Shown in pieces: positions 1 to 8,124 of a stretch of 64,000 bases of DNA. Origin of the DNA: Paenibacillus sp. FSL H8-0548 (GTDB taxonomy: Bacteria; Bacillota; Bacilli; Paenibacillales; Paenibacillaceae); NCBI RefSeq assembly GCF_038630985.1, contig NZ_CP152049.1:4917501-4981500 (forward strand), given 5' to 3'. Below the pieces are notes generated by a model. The model searched no databases. It was not told where the DNA came from and saw only the letters and a program-made list of their open reading frames with translations. The position numbers and the translations under genes are program-made. Within the stretch, counting starts at the first letter, position 1. Every line of letters starts with the position of its first letter.

Positions 1-641
1 AGCACTAATGGATATTCACCAGAAGCCTCCCCGTCCGCTGCCTTGTCATAGAAGGAACGAACGAGGCTCGCCCGCTCCTGCCCCGAGCCTTCTGCTACAA
101 TAAATGCTTGGACGATAAAAGCATGAGTTTGGCGCCGCTGGGCAATGCCGCAAAATTTATAACCAGCAATGCTCAAATCAAATTCTCCAGGGCAGTAGGC
201 CCCTTGAATTTCCCCTTTGTCGACTCGACAGCCCGTTTCCTTCAGCGCATAACTAATAAGTCCGTACATTTTCTCGAAATCGCTATGAAAATGAAAGGAA
301 TCTACCGCTGGCTTTCGCATAATCAACGAAATATTAATAACACCCAAATCCAGCGGCACCGCAGCTCCGCCAGAGTTGCGGACAGCCGTAGACCAGCCCT
401 CTAATTGCAGCTGTCGCTCGGTCTCAGCTGCGCCAGGCAGCCTGCTGTCTCGCAGGCCCATAATAAACGCTCTCGGATGACGCCATATATGACAGATCGC
501 CGGTCCGCCTTGTCCTGTGTTTCTGCATAGCAGCTCATCCAAAGCAAAGGCATATAACGGATCGATCTCATTCAGCTCATTCATCCGATCCAATAGCAGT
601 ATATCTTTTAGTCCCAAATCCAACATCGAATCTCGTGCCAT
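1..641 (-). CDS. lipL: Octanoyl-[GcvH]:protein N-octanoyltransferase, partial (3' end outside window)
   Basis: The gene runs off the left edge, so its C-terminus is missing. The reading frame shows the lipoate/biotin-ligase fold motifs of LipL: NSGGAAVPLDLGVINISL around residue 90, then CPGEFDLSIAGYKFCGIAQR near residue 150, where the Cys would be the acyl-accepting nucleophile. LipL moves octanoyl from GcvH to the E2 subunits of 2-oxoacid dehydrogenases in the lipoate assembly route of Bacillales. The CPG motif favours LipL over LipM, whose Cys lies elsewhere. The first ATG is at 641, but the frame stays open and protein-like upstream to a TTG at 713, and the ribosome-binding site at 641 is weak. 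The start is therefore uncertain. It is transcribed divergently from the AraC gene. Confidence 0.8.
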   Translation of the reverse strand, partial: MARDSMLDLGLKDILLLDRMNELNEIDPLYAFALDELLCRNTGQGGPAICHIWRHPRAFIMGLRDSRLPGAAETERQLQLEGWSTAVRNSGGAAVPLDLGVINISLIMRKPAVDSFHFHSDFEKMYGLISYALKETGCRVDKGEIQGAYCPGEFDLSIAGYKFCGIAQRRQTHAFIVQAFIVAEGSGQERASLVRSFYDKAADGEASGEYPLV

Positions 642-780
642 ATTCAGTTTCCAGCCCTCTCTCTCTATCTTTCCGAGTACTTGCCATGCTTCTATTGTAA
701 CACTAATATACAAATTATTTTGTTATGTGCATCTCCATATTGCTAATGGCGAATCCTTTAACTACAATAAGGATATTGTC

Positions 781-1674
781 ATGCAGCACCAAGGGGGAAG
801 CTCTAATTTGGAAGTTATAAATGAAAAAGTCGCATATGAAAACCCGTTGCTTTCGCTGCGAATTTTTCAAACGATGCGCGATTTAGAAGGCTTTACGAAC
901 TGGCATTACCATAAACAGCTCGAGCTCCTCCTTATTCTTGAAGGGAATCTCGACGTTTATGTGGATGAGGAGAGCTTCCATCTGACTACAGGTGATGTCA
1001 TGCTGATCGGAGCCTCCGAGCTGCATCGCGATCGCAGCCATAATATCATCGATTATATCGTGCTTCAATTCGATCTGGAGCCATTTTTTGATCAAAGCAC
1101 GATTCCTTATATGCGCTATTTCTCAGAAACTCAAATGCCGCTTAGCAAAGCCAATTATATATTTGAGGAAAATAGTGCCGTGAAGCAGCAAGCTGCCTCC
1201 TATATTAAGCAATTGCTTGACGAAGCTACGCATAAGGAGACGGGCTATGAGCTTGCCGTCAGTGTTCTCATTAAGCAGATTCTGCTGCTCTTGCTCCGTC
1301 ATGACAGCCGGAATGTGCTCATTGAGCAGGATAATTTTGACCGGATTCGCTTAAAGCCTGTGCTCGACTTTATCGAAAGCCACCTGATGGATCGCATTCA
1401 AGTCGAAGAGGTTTGCAAGATTGCTAATATGAGCTACTATTATTTCGTGAAATATTTCAAGAAAACGATCGGTCTGTCGTTTACGGAATATGTAAATTAT
1501 CGCAAGATCAAGTGGGCCGAACGGATATTGCTAACGAAGGATTTAAGCATTTCGGAGGTTGGCGAGCGAATCGGGATGCCGAATATGGCTCATTTTTATA
1601 AAATGTTCAAAAAATACAATGACTGCTCACCGAAGCAATATCAGCGCAAAATGCTCCTGTGGAATCGACAATAG
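781..1674 (+). CDS. AraC-family transcriptional regulator (cupin sensor + HTH)
   Basis: A 297-residue cytoplasmic regulator. The N-terminal half is an AraC-binding cupin: WHYHKQLELLLILEGNLDVY near residue 40 and TGDVMLIGASELHRDR near residue 75 form the beta-barrel that usually binds a sugar. The last ~100 residues hold two helix-turn-helix motifs (MDRIQVEEVCKIANMSYYYF, then LSISEVGERIGMPNMAHFYK) and end with the family signature SPKQYQRK. The ATG at 781 is chosen because AAGGA precedes it by about 8 bases. An open frame extends back to 517, but it is antisense to lipL and has no protein-like sequence there. The ligand and target are unknown; no sugar gene is adjacent, so the target may be elsewhere. 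Confidence 0.88.
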   Translation: MQHQGGSSNLEVINEKVAYENPLLSLRIFQTMRDLEGFTNWHYHKQLELLLILEGNLDVYVDEESFHLTTGDVMLIGASELHRDRSHNIIDYIVLQFDLEPFFDQSTIPYMRYFSETQMPLSKANYIFEENSAVKQQAASYIKQLLDEATHKETGYELAVSVLIKQILLLLLRHDSRNVLIEQDNFDRIRLKPVLDFIESHLMDRIQVEEVCKIANMSYYYFVKYFKKTIGLSFTEYVNYRKIKWAERILLTKDLSISEVGERIGMPNMAHFYKMFKKYNDCSPKQYQRKMLLWNRQ

Positions 1675-1689
1675 CGCCTAAACAATTAG

Positions 1690-1733
1690 AAAAAAGCTCG
1701 CCTCCCGATCACTTGGGGGTAACGAGCTTTTTT
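1690..1733. terminator. Bidirectional terminator between araC-type gene and phoP
   Basis: An 11-bp inverted repeat (AAAAAAGCTCG and CGAGCTTTTTT) with an A-run on one side and a T-run on the other serves both converging genes. The phoP arm lies inside the last codons of phoP, whose stop is at 1709. Confidence 0.85.
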
Positions 1734-2428
1734 GGCATAACGAGCTTGTAGCCGACGCCGCGAATAGATTCAATTTGAACCGATTGCTGACCAAGCTCCA
1801 GCTTCTTCCTAAGCGAGCTTACATGAACATCAACCGTTCGCTGACCGCCGATATAATCAAAGCCCCATACAACGTTCATCAGATCATCACGAGTAATGAC
1901 CATGCCTGGCCGCTGGACCAAGTAGAGCAGCACCTCAAATTCCTTCGGTCTAAGCGGAATCGTTTCTCCATTTAGGATGACCTCATATTTCTCTGGGTAG
2001 ATGGAAAGCTCACCGGCAGTTATAACCTTCTCCGTCGATTCAATCGGCTTGCTGTCGTCCAGCTGCGTCCGCCGCAGTACCGCTGATACACGCGCAAGCA
2101 GCTCTGCAACGCCAAACGGCTTCGTAATATAATCGTCAGCCCCATGCTTCAGGCCTTGTACGACCTCTTCCTCTGCATTGCGAGCGGTCAAAATAATGAC
2201 CGGTGTTCTGACGCCATTTTGGCGCAGCCGGTTCAATATCTCGAATCCATTCATGCCTGGCAGCATAATATCAAGAATAACTAAATCGAAATTGCGCTGC
2301 AAAGCCATTTGCAAGCCTTCGCCGCCATGATCGATAACAGTCGTTTCATAGCCTTCTTGGGTCAAATTGTACGACAAAAGCCTTGCTAATGTCGGTTCAT
2401 CTTCAATAACTAGCACTTTTTGAGACAT
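1709..2428 (-). CDS. phoP: PhoP-type response regulator (OmpR family)
   Basis: A 239-residue OmpR-family regulator. The receiver domain spans about residues 1-120, with the acidic pocket IEDE near residue 10, phospho-acceptor Asp53 in LVILDIMLPGM, and the conserved Lys in YITKPFG. A winged-helix DNA-binding domain follows (about 140-235), with RPKEFEVLLYLVQRPG and DVHVSSLRKKLE. It resembles PhoP of Bacillales, which controls phosphate starvation genes; the phoR-like kinase gene lies just upstream. The ATG at 2428 has GGAGGA at ideal spacing. An in-frame ATG 15 codons earlier lacks such a site. The gene ends inside the shared terminator. Confidence 0.9.
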   Translation of the reverse strand: MSQKVLVIEDEPTLARLLSYNLTQEGYETTVIDHGGEGLQMALQRNFDLVILDIMLPGMNGFEILNRLRQNGVRTPVIILTARNAEEEVVQGLKHGADDYITKPFGVAELLARVSAVLRRTQLDDSKPIESTEKVITAGELSIYPEKYEVILNGETIPLRPKEFEVLLYLVQRPGMVITRDDLMNVVWGFDYIGGQRTVDVHVSSLRKKLELGQQSVQIESIRGVGYKLVMPKKLVTPK

Positions 2429-2513
2429 AGATCCTCCAACCCAGCGAGAAGCAGCGCCCTTAAGGCGCCGCATCCGCGTATTTATGACATTTAAAAATAG
2501 TGTATCACGGTTT

Positions 2514-2530
2514 CGTTAAGAATAGGTAAA
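2514..2530 (-). promoter_or_regulatory. Possible Pho-box-like repeat upstream of phoP
   Basis: On the minus strand two hexamers, TTTACC and TTAACG, are separated by 5 bp. This resembles the TTAACA-type direct repeats bound by PhoP of Bacillus. Only two imperfect units are present in the 111-bp phoR-phoP gap, so this is tentative. Confidence 0.25.
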
Positions 2531-2539
2531 TCTTTTTTT

Positions 2540-4315
2540 CTACTGGAGGACAGGCAGCTCAATTGTAAACGTTGAGCCAATACCAACCTCACTCTTTACC
2601 GATATGGTTCCTTTATGCAGCTCAATTAGATGCTTAACAATAGATAAGCCAAGTCCCGTCCCGCCTGAGCTCCTCGAACGTGCTTTATCCACCCGATAAA
2701 ACCTTTCAAAAATACGAGGCAAATCCTTCTTTGGAATACCGCTGCCGGTGTCGCTAATTTCAATTCGAATATAATCCTCGCCGCGCCCTTCCGCTTTTAA
2801 GGAAAGCCGTCCTCCCTCCGCCGTATAATTAATGCCGTTAGAGAGCAGATTCATAACGATTTGACGCAGTCGATCCTCGTCAGCCTCGACATACAAGCCT
2901 GGCTCGACATTAAGGCTAATCGTAATATTTTTGCGATCAGCCTCGGATTGCATGAGCTTAATCGATTTATCGACAAATGAGGTCACCTCTACGGGTGAGA
3001 ATACGAGTGGAACACGGCGTGATTCGATTTTGGACAGCTCTAATATATCGCCGATCAATCGGTTAAGTCGGTCGCTCTCATCATAAATAATTTGCAAAAA
3101 CGAACGTGCGGTTTCTTCATCATTTACTGCACCGCCAAGCAAGGTTTCTGCGAAGCCCTTAACAGCCGTAATCGGCGTCTTCAGCTCATGCGAGACGTTC
3201 GCGACAAATTCACTGCGCATACGCTCCAATCTGCGAATGGCTGATACATCCTGCAGTACGAGCAGCACGCCAGAAAATTCCTTGCTCTCGCGATGAATAG
3301 GCACCAGATTAAGCTCCAGCAGCCTCTCCTCTGGAAAATAGAACGTAATCTCCTCGCGCATATGCACCTTGCTCTGAAGTCCCTCTTGAATCATTTGAGC
3401 GAGCTCGTACTGCTGCTTCGCTTCCGCGAAATGGCGGCCGACCAGTTCTCCAGCAGAGAAGCCCAGCACTTCCTCAGCGCGTCTATTCATCAGAACGATT
3501 TTGCCATTGAAATCAATCATGACAATTCCGTTGATCATATTATCAAGTACACTCTCAAGCTGGTTCTCATTTTGCTGAATTCTTGTCATTTGAATCTGCA
3601 GGCTATCTGCCATCGCATTTATAGCGTTACCAAGCTCACCGATTTCATCCTGCTTCGTTACATTTACTCTTGCAAGATAATCCATGTTTTTAATGCGTTT
3701 AGCAACCTTCGTGATTTGCTCCAGCTGCCTTGTGAGGCCAAGAGCGAGACGGAAGCTAATTAAAGCCGCAATTAGAAAGAGCACCAATAGCCCGCCGACA
3801 AGAAGCATCGTTAAACGACGAATGCTCTCCTCAACCTCCTTCAAGCTCATTGACAGTCGAATGACATCCGGAGCTTGACCTGGCACAATGTCAACGGGAA
3901 TGGCCACATACATCATATTTTGCTTCGTTGTACTGCTCGCCCGTATCACTCTGCCGGTTCCGGTTTCCAGCGCCTCTTGGATTTCCATTCGGTCCAAATG
4001 GTTTTCCATTTCCTTCGGATCTGTATCCGAATCTCCAAGCACCGTCCCATCATTGCGAATAAACGTAACACGAGAGCCTGTATAACCTTTCAGTTCCTTT
4101 GCTTCTTTTGAATAATAGGAGTATAGCGATGGTAAATCTCCAGACTTCCATTCCATTTTTGCCGAAATGATTTGCATCTCGCGCACCATATTGTCCTCAA
4201 GAGCTTCGATATGGGTTTCTTTAAACGTTTTAACCATAAATAACCCTGCTGCACTAACCGATAAGGCGATCATGACAATCATAATTAGCGTCAGCCTGGT
4301 CCGAAAGCTATTCAT
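2540..4315 (-). CDS. phoR: PhoR-type sensor histidine kinase
   Basis: A 591-residue membrane kinase. A transmembrane segment (about residues 8-28) is followed by a ~135-residue extracytoplasmic sensor, a second membrane segment (about 168-190), HAMP, a PAS domain (about 255-355), HisKA with phospho-His376 in FVANVSHELKTPIT, and a HATPase with DTGSGIPKKDLPRIFERF and GGTGLGLSIVKH boxes. This is the PhoR architecture. The kinase gene precedes phoP, the reverse of the B. subtilis order, with 111 bp between them. The start at ATG 4315 follows GGGAG; the open frame continues upstream into the intergenic inverted repeat but shows no protein-like sequence there. Confidence 0.87.
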   Translation of the reverse strand: MNSFRTRLTLIMIVMIALSVSAAGLFMVKTFKETHIEALEDNMVREMQIISAKMEWKSGDLPSLYSYYSKEAKELKGYTGSRVTFIRNDGTVLGDSDTDPKEMENHLDRMEIQEALETGTGRVIRASSTTKQNMMYVAIPVDIVPGQAPDVIRLSMSLKEVEESIRRLTMLLVGGLLVLFLIAALISFRLALGLTRQLEQITKVAKRIKNMDYLARVNVTKQDEIGELGNAINAMADSLQIQMTRIQQNENQLESVLDNMINGIVMIDFNGKIVLMNRRAEEVLGFSAGELVGRHFAEAKQQYELAQMIQEGLQSKVHMREEITFYFPEERLLELNLVPIHRESKEFSGVLLVLQDVSAIRRLERMRSEFVANVSHELKTPITAVKGFAETLLGGAVNDEETARSFLQIIYDESDRLNRLIGDILELSKIESRRVPLVFSPVEVTSFVDKSIKLMQSEADRKNITISLNVEPGLYVEADEDRLRQIVMNLLSNGINYTAEGGRLSLKAEGRGEDYIRIEISDTGSGIPKKDLPRIFERFYRVDKARSRSSGGTGLGLSIVKHLIELHKGTISVKSEVGIGSTFTIELPVLQ

Positions 4316-4349
4316 CCCATTCACTCCCTGTGTCCTCACTGTCTTCGAT

Positions 4350-4479
4350 TTGCAACGGTGCATCATTCGCAGTCATGCTGCGAAGCTTGCATTCAACGTT
4401 TATCGTACATGCGGTACTGGACTTTCGCCAGCTTTGTTTCTATTAAGTTTTTGTAAAACATAATGATGCACCGTTGCAA
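4350..4479. repeat. 18-bp exact inverted repeat across the transporter-phoR junction
   Basis: TTGCAACGGTGCATCATT at 4350-4367 is exactly inverted at 4462-4479. The left arm lies in the phoR leader and the right arm inside the 3' end of the upstream transporter gene. Between them, next to the left arm, is a second hairpin, CGCAG-TCATG-CTGCG (4368-4382). In the minus-strand transcript the arms could enclose the transporter stop codon in a 94-nt loop. Confidence 0.8.
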
Positions 4480-5377
4480 GCGGCTGCTGGATAAGGATCG
4501 ACAGCACGACTGGAACTGCTGCAAGCGGACTGAAATAACCGAGAGCAAGCACGATACCAAGTGAAATATTCCGCATTCCTGTCGCATAGGAAACCGTCAC
4601 CTGCTGCTCATAATTGCGAAGCTTCGCTGTTCCTATATAACCAAAGGCATAGCATAGGCCAACCAGCACAACAACTAGCGGTATCAACAGCACCATATCC
4701 TGCTTCAGCTTGTCTAGATGCGGCGCAATTGCAGAAGCATTCAATGAAACAACAGCAACGAAGCATAGCTTCGAGAGCGGCGATGTGTAGGGTGCGACAG
4801 CATTTTGAATGCGTCCGCGGCTCATTTGATTAAGCCCGACACCAATAATGGTTGGCAGCACAATAATGATAAGCAGATCAATAATGATCGGCCCTGCCTT
4901 CACCTCAACCGCTGAGTCAAAAAAGAGATGGATGCCTGCCGGCACGACAAGCGGGCTTAACGCTGAATCCAGCACCACCATTGCCAGCATAAGCGGTACA
5001 CTCCCGCCTGACATCCCAACCCATAAAACCGTCGATACTCCGATCGGAATAATCGTAAACAAAACGAGACCAACCACATATGGCGAATCCGCACCAAATA
5101 CAAGCGATCCAAGACCGAAAGCGACAAGCGGAGATATGACATGAGCTATGACGAAGGTCAAAGCCATAATCCCAGGCCTCTTCATCACCTCGCGCAATTG
5201 TCCAAGGCCGCAGCCAATAGCCATCGTTAAAGTCACATAAGCGAATAGATAAGGCACCGTCTCGATATACGGCTGCAACTGCCGCGCGAATATAAAACCA
5301 AAAATTAAAGAGCCTGGAATAAGAATAAACATCCATCGTTCAAAATGCCGATTAAAGGCTAAACCAAATTCACGCAT
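4400..5377 (-). CDS. BASS-family (bile acid:sodium symporter-like) transporter
   Basis: A 325-residue integral membrane protein with 9-10 hydrophobic helices. It carries the BASS-fold hallmarks: GLVLFTIIPIGVSTVLWVGM in the first inverted repeat and VSYATGMRNISLGIVLALG in the second, where crossing helices bind Na+ and an organic anion. Members move bile acids, pantoate, pyruvate or other small acids; the substrate cannot be told from sequence. The ATG at 5377 follows AGGAG by 6 bases. The gene sits upstream of phoR on the same strand with an 84-bp gap containing a large inverted repeat, so co-transcription with phoRP is possible but not shown. Confidence 0.82.
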   Translation of the reverse strand: MREFGLAFNRHFERWMFILIPGSLIFGFIFARQLQPYIETVPYLFAYVTLTMAIGCGLGQLREVMKRPGIMALTFVIAHVISPLVAFGLGSLVFGADSPYVVGLVLFTIIPIGVSTVLWVGMSGGSVPLMLAMVVLDSALSPLVVPAGIHLFFDSAVEVKAGPIIIDLLIIIVLPTIIGVGLNQMSRGRIQNAVAPYTSPLSKLCFVAVVSLNASAIAPHLDKLKQDMVLLIPLVVVLVGLCYAFGYIGTAKLRNYEQQVTVSYATGMRNISLGIVLALGYFSPLAAVPVVLSILIQQPLATVHHYVLQKLNRNKAGESPVPHVR

Positions 5378-5565
5378 ACAAATCTCCTCATCTACTCCAT
5401 CTATTATAAGTTACACTAGAAATTCACGTTTTGGCGCTGCGCGAGAAGATCATTTTTCAAGGTCAACTTATCTAGTCGTTTTTGTTTATAAGCTTTATAA
5501 TAACATAGTCACTCCTGCACATGAACGGCAACTCTCGAAAAGAGACTGGCAAAGGAGCACTGCAA

Positions 5566-6708
5566 ATGAAAAATGGTAAATTTACGAATACAATTATTCG
5601 CATGCAATATGTGCCTCGGTGGAGTGAGTTCGCTCCGCGCTTCGAGGACAACGCTTCCACTCATAGCTTTAGATGCGCGGCATTAGCTATTCTAATTGGT
5701 ATTATTGAGGAAAAAGTGTATGAGCAGCCGGTGGATAAACTGGGGCTGCTGGGTAGATGTTTGTGGGGAGACCTTAAAAATACAGGAACCGGCTCTATCA
5801 AGCATGTGACCAAAAAAGAATCGCTCGTCATGAACCATATCCTCGATTTCGAAATCGAGCTCAGCAAGGAAATTGTTTCTTATCTTTCTAAGTCGCTGCA
5901 GGCACAAGCATTTGATTATATCGTCAACGCGCAGGATGATACGCATATTGGCCGTTTGGTCGACGCCATCGATACACTCGATGCCTATCTTTATTGCCGA
6001 AGAGAATCCGAATATGATTCGAATCCTTTCTTTCATGCCAAGCATAAGGAGCTTAAGCAGACGCTGCTTGATACTAAGCTCGCTTCCATCCGCTGGCTGC
6101 TGGACGAATACGATAAGCAGGACGGATTTTATGAGTTTATTCAATACATCGTCAGCCTAGATACAGTAAAAAGATGGAACGGAAGCTATAATCTTGTGCC
6201 GGACAATGATGCCACGCATTCGTTTCGGGTTGCGTCGCTTGCACTCTTCAACGGGCTGCTCGAAAGAGAGCGCTTTGGCAACAAAAGCATCGATCTGTAC
6301 CGGCTCGTAGCAAAGGCCGTCCTGCATGATTTGCCGGAAGCGTTATCGGGCGATGTTGTCTCCAATTTCAAGCATAATAATCCAGACATCAAGCATGCCT
6401 TCGAGCAATATGAGCGGGAAACCGCACAATTTATGATCAACAAGCTGCCTCAGCTTTTTCATGAGGATATGACTGACTTCATCGCCCATAGCAAATCCGA
6501 TGATTACGTCGGTGAAATGGTCGATATTGCGGACAAGCTTGATGCCTTAATTAAATCCAGCCTCGAGATGCGCAACAATCCGCATTATGCAGAAACCTAT
6601 TATCATCAGCTGGTAAAGGTCCAGCATCGATATGAGAATCCTTGCGTTATTTTTTTCCTCGCCTACATTTTGCATGATTTGACCTATTCTAATCTTATCG
6701 GCCAGTAG
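5566..6708 (+). CDS. Tandem YfbR-like HD-domain protein (first domain degenerate)
   Basis: A 380-residue protein made of two HD-phosphohydrolase domains. The C-terminal one (about 195-370) keeps the metal-site residues of the YfbR-type 5'-deoxynucleotidase fold: His218 in ATHSFRVASLA, His254-Asp255 in VLHDLPEA, and the distal Asp in DIADKLDAL. The N-terminal copy (about 5-185) keeps STHSFR (His33) and DTLDAYL, but the central His-Asp pair is replaced by LWGD (67-69), so it is probably non-catalytic. YfbR-like enzymes dephosphorylate deoxynucleoside monophosphates, but the substrate here is unknown. AAAGGAG precedes ATG 5566. An upstream ATG at 5521 lacks a ribosome-binding site. Confidence 0.78.
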   Translation: MKNGKFTNTIIRMQYVPRWSEFAPRFEDNASTHSFRCAALAILIGIIEEKVYEQPVDKLGLLGRCLWGDLKNTGTGSIKHVTKKESLVMNHILDFEIELSKEIVSYLSKSLQAQAFDYIVNAQDDTHIGRLVDAIDTLDAYLYCRRESEYDSNPFFHAKHKELKQTLLDTKLASIRWLLDEYDKQDGFYEFIQYIVSLDTVKRWNGSYNLVPDNDATHSFRVASLALFNGLLERERFGNKSIDLYRLVAKAVLHDLPEALSGDVVSNFKHNNPDIKHAFEQYERETAQFMINKLPQLFHEDMTDFIAHSKSDDYVGEMVDIADKLDALIKSSLEMRNNPHYAETYYHQLVKVQHRYENPCVIFFLAYILHDLTYSNLIGQ

Positions 6709-6740
6709 CGAAAGAAACTTTTTATATAAAAAACCAATGC

Positions 6741-6925
6741 CTACACGACCGTTTCTTCATTTTCTTTGCTTAGCGATAAATTCCCTTTGAAATTAGTATC
6801 GGTTCGAATCATGTTTTGTGAATCCTCTATAGGCTGCTTCGGCTGAAATGGATTTTGTTTATCACTGCAACTTGTTAATAAGATAAGGATAAAGACGAGG
6901 GAAATCCAAAGTACTTTAGCCTCAT
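6741..6925 (-). pseudogene. Small lipoprotein gene with a broken start
   Basis: One minus-strand frame (6923 down to the TAG at 6741) reads as a signal peptide plus lipobox: AKVLWISLVFILILLTSC, then about 40 polar residues. No ATG, GTG or TTG lies in that frame before the signal peptide, and an in-frame TGA is at 6935. An ATG at 6925 is in another frame and reads ATGAGGCT. Restoring one A would give ATGAAGGCT and join it to the lipoprotein frame (MKAK...). A single-base deletion, or a sequence error, is the simplest reading. The protein matches no family I recognise. Confidence 0.45.
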
Positions 6926-6949
6926 TACGTTGTCACGCCTGTCGATTAA

Positions 6950-6989
6950 GGGCTATCCCTTAAGATCATTGACCAAGGCGGGATAGCCC
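6950..6989. repeat. 10-bp inverted repeat beside the repeat array
   Basis: GGGCTATCCC at 6950-6959 pairs with GGGATAGCCC at 6980-6989 across 20 bases. The left arm is itself a small palindrome, AAGGGCTATCCCTT. There is no T-run, so this is not a clear intrinsic terminator. Confidence 0.6.
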
Positions 6990-7032
6990 CTATCAGGTGA
7001 AATTATCGGCGGGACATGATCACATCGTTTCC

Positions 7033-8010
7033 ATAAGACCACATGCGTGCTTATGGAAGCAAAGCAGCTTACTTTCTTGCACGATAAGCACCTATGTGTG
7101 CTTATGAGGTGGATTTAGTGGCGGATTTCGCTCATTCGGGCGCAATAAGACCACATGCGTGCTTATGACAGCAAAAAAGCTTACTTTCTTGGGCAATAAG
7201 CACCTATGTGTGCTTATGAGGTCGAATTAGTGGCGGGTTTCGGTCATTTGGGCGCGATAAGAACACATGCGTGCTTATGACAGCAAAAAAGCTTACTTTC
7301 TTGGGCAATAAGCACCTATGTGTGCTTATGAGGTGGATTTAGTGGCGGATTTCGCTCATTCGGGCGCAATAAGACCACATGCGTGCTTATGACAGCAAAA
7401 AAGCTTACTTTCTTGGGCAATAAGCACCTATATGTGCTTATGAGGTCGAATTAGTGGCGGATTTCGCTCATTCGGGCGCAATAAGACCACATGCGTGCTT
7501 ATGGCAGCAAAGCAGCTTACTTTCTTGCGCGATAAGCACCTATATGTGCTTATGAGGTGGATTTAGTGGCGGATTTCGCTCATTCGGGCGCAATAAGACC
7601 ACATGCGTGCTTATGGCAGCAAAGCAGCTTACTTTCTTGGGCAATAAGCACCTATGTGTGCTTATGAGGTGGATTTAGTGGCGGATTTCGCTCATTCGGG
7701 CGCAATAAGACCACATGCGTGCTTATGACAGCAAAAAAGCTTACTTTCTTGCACGATAAGCACCTATGTGTGCTTATGAGGTGGATTTAGTGGCGGATTT
7801 CGCTCATTCGGGCGCAATATGACCACATGCGTGCTTATGACAGCAAAAAAGCTTACTTTCTTGACAGAGGTCCAATGTGTGCTTATGAGGTCGAATTAGT
7901 GGCGGCTTTCGGTCATTTGGGCACGATAAGCACACATAGGTGCTTATGAGGTGGGTTTAGTGGCGGATTCAATCATTCGGACGCGATAAGCACACATACG
8001 CAGCTAGAAT
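7033..8010. repeat. 112-bp tandem repeat array, eight copies plus decayed ends
   Basis: Units begin at 7033, 7145, 7257, 7369, 7481, 7593, 7705 and 7817, exactly 112 bp apart. A 109-bp step to 7926 and a 60-bp partial unit to 7986 follow. Each unit has two palindromes: ATAAGACCACATGCGTGCTTAT at offset 0 and ATAAGCACCTATGTGTGCTTAT at offset 51 (both listed here as 22-bp elements built on ATAAGCAC-N6-GTGCTTAT). Copies differ at a few linked sites, for example GGTGGATTT or GGTCGAATT. There is no open frame. The array fills the gap between two converging genes. Because the whole unit repeats, with no unique spacers, it is not a CRISPR array. Confidence 0.95.
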
Positions 8011-8083
8011 AAAAAGCGGCAACTCATAATGGGTTTCGCTTGCCGATAATCTGCTTGAGCAAGCAGCCATTGATAAGCAAAGA

Positions 8084-8118
8084 AAAATGGAGGTACAGGA
8101 ATAAACTCCTGCACCTCC
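8084..8118 (-). terminator. Terminator of the yesN-like operon
   Basis: GGAGGTGCAGGA and TTCCTGTACCTCC (minus strand) form a near-perfect 12-bp stem with a short loop, followed by ATTTTT just past the stop at 8125. Confidence 0.85.
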
Positions 8119-8124
8119 TTTATT

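Noticed and set aside
763..768. TACAAT as -10 box of the AraC gene (with TTGCTA 17 bp upstream)
   Set aside because: Transcription would begin after the ribosome-binding site, which leaves no usable leader.
517..780. N-terminal extension of the AraC regulator
   Set aside because: It is antisense to lipL, has low-complexity sequence and lacks a ribosome-binding site; ATG 781 has one.
7033..8010. CRISPR array
   Set aside because: The whole 112-bp unit is repeated, including the parts that would be spacers, and no cas gene is present.
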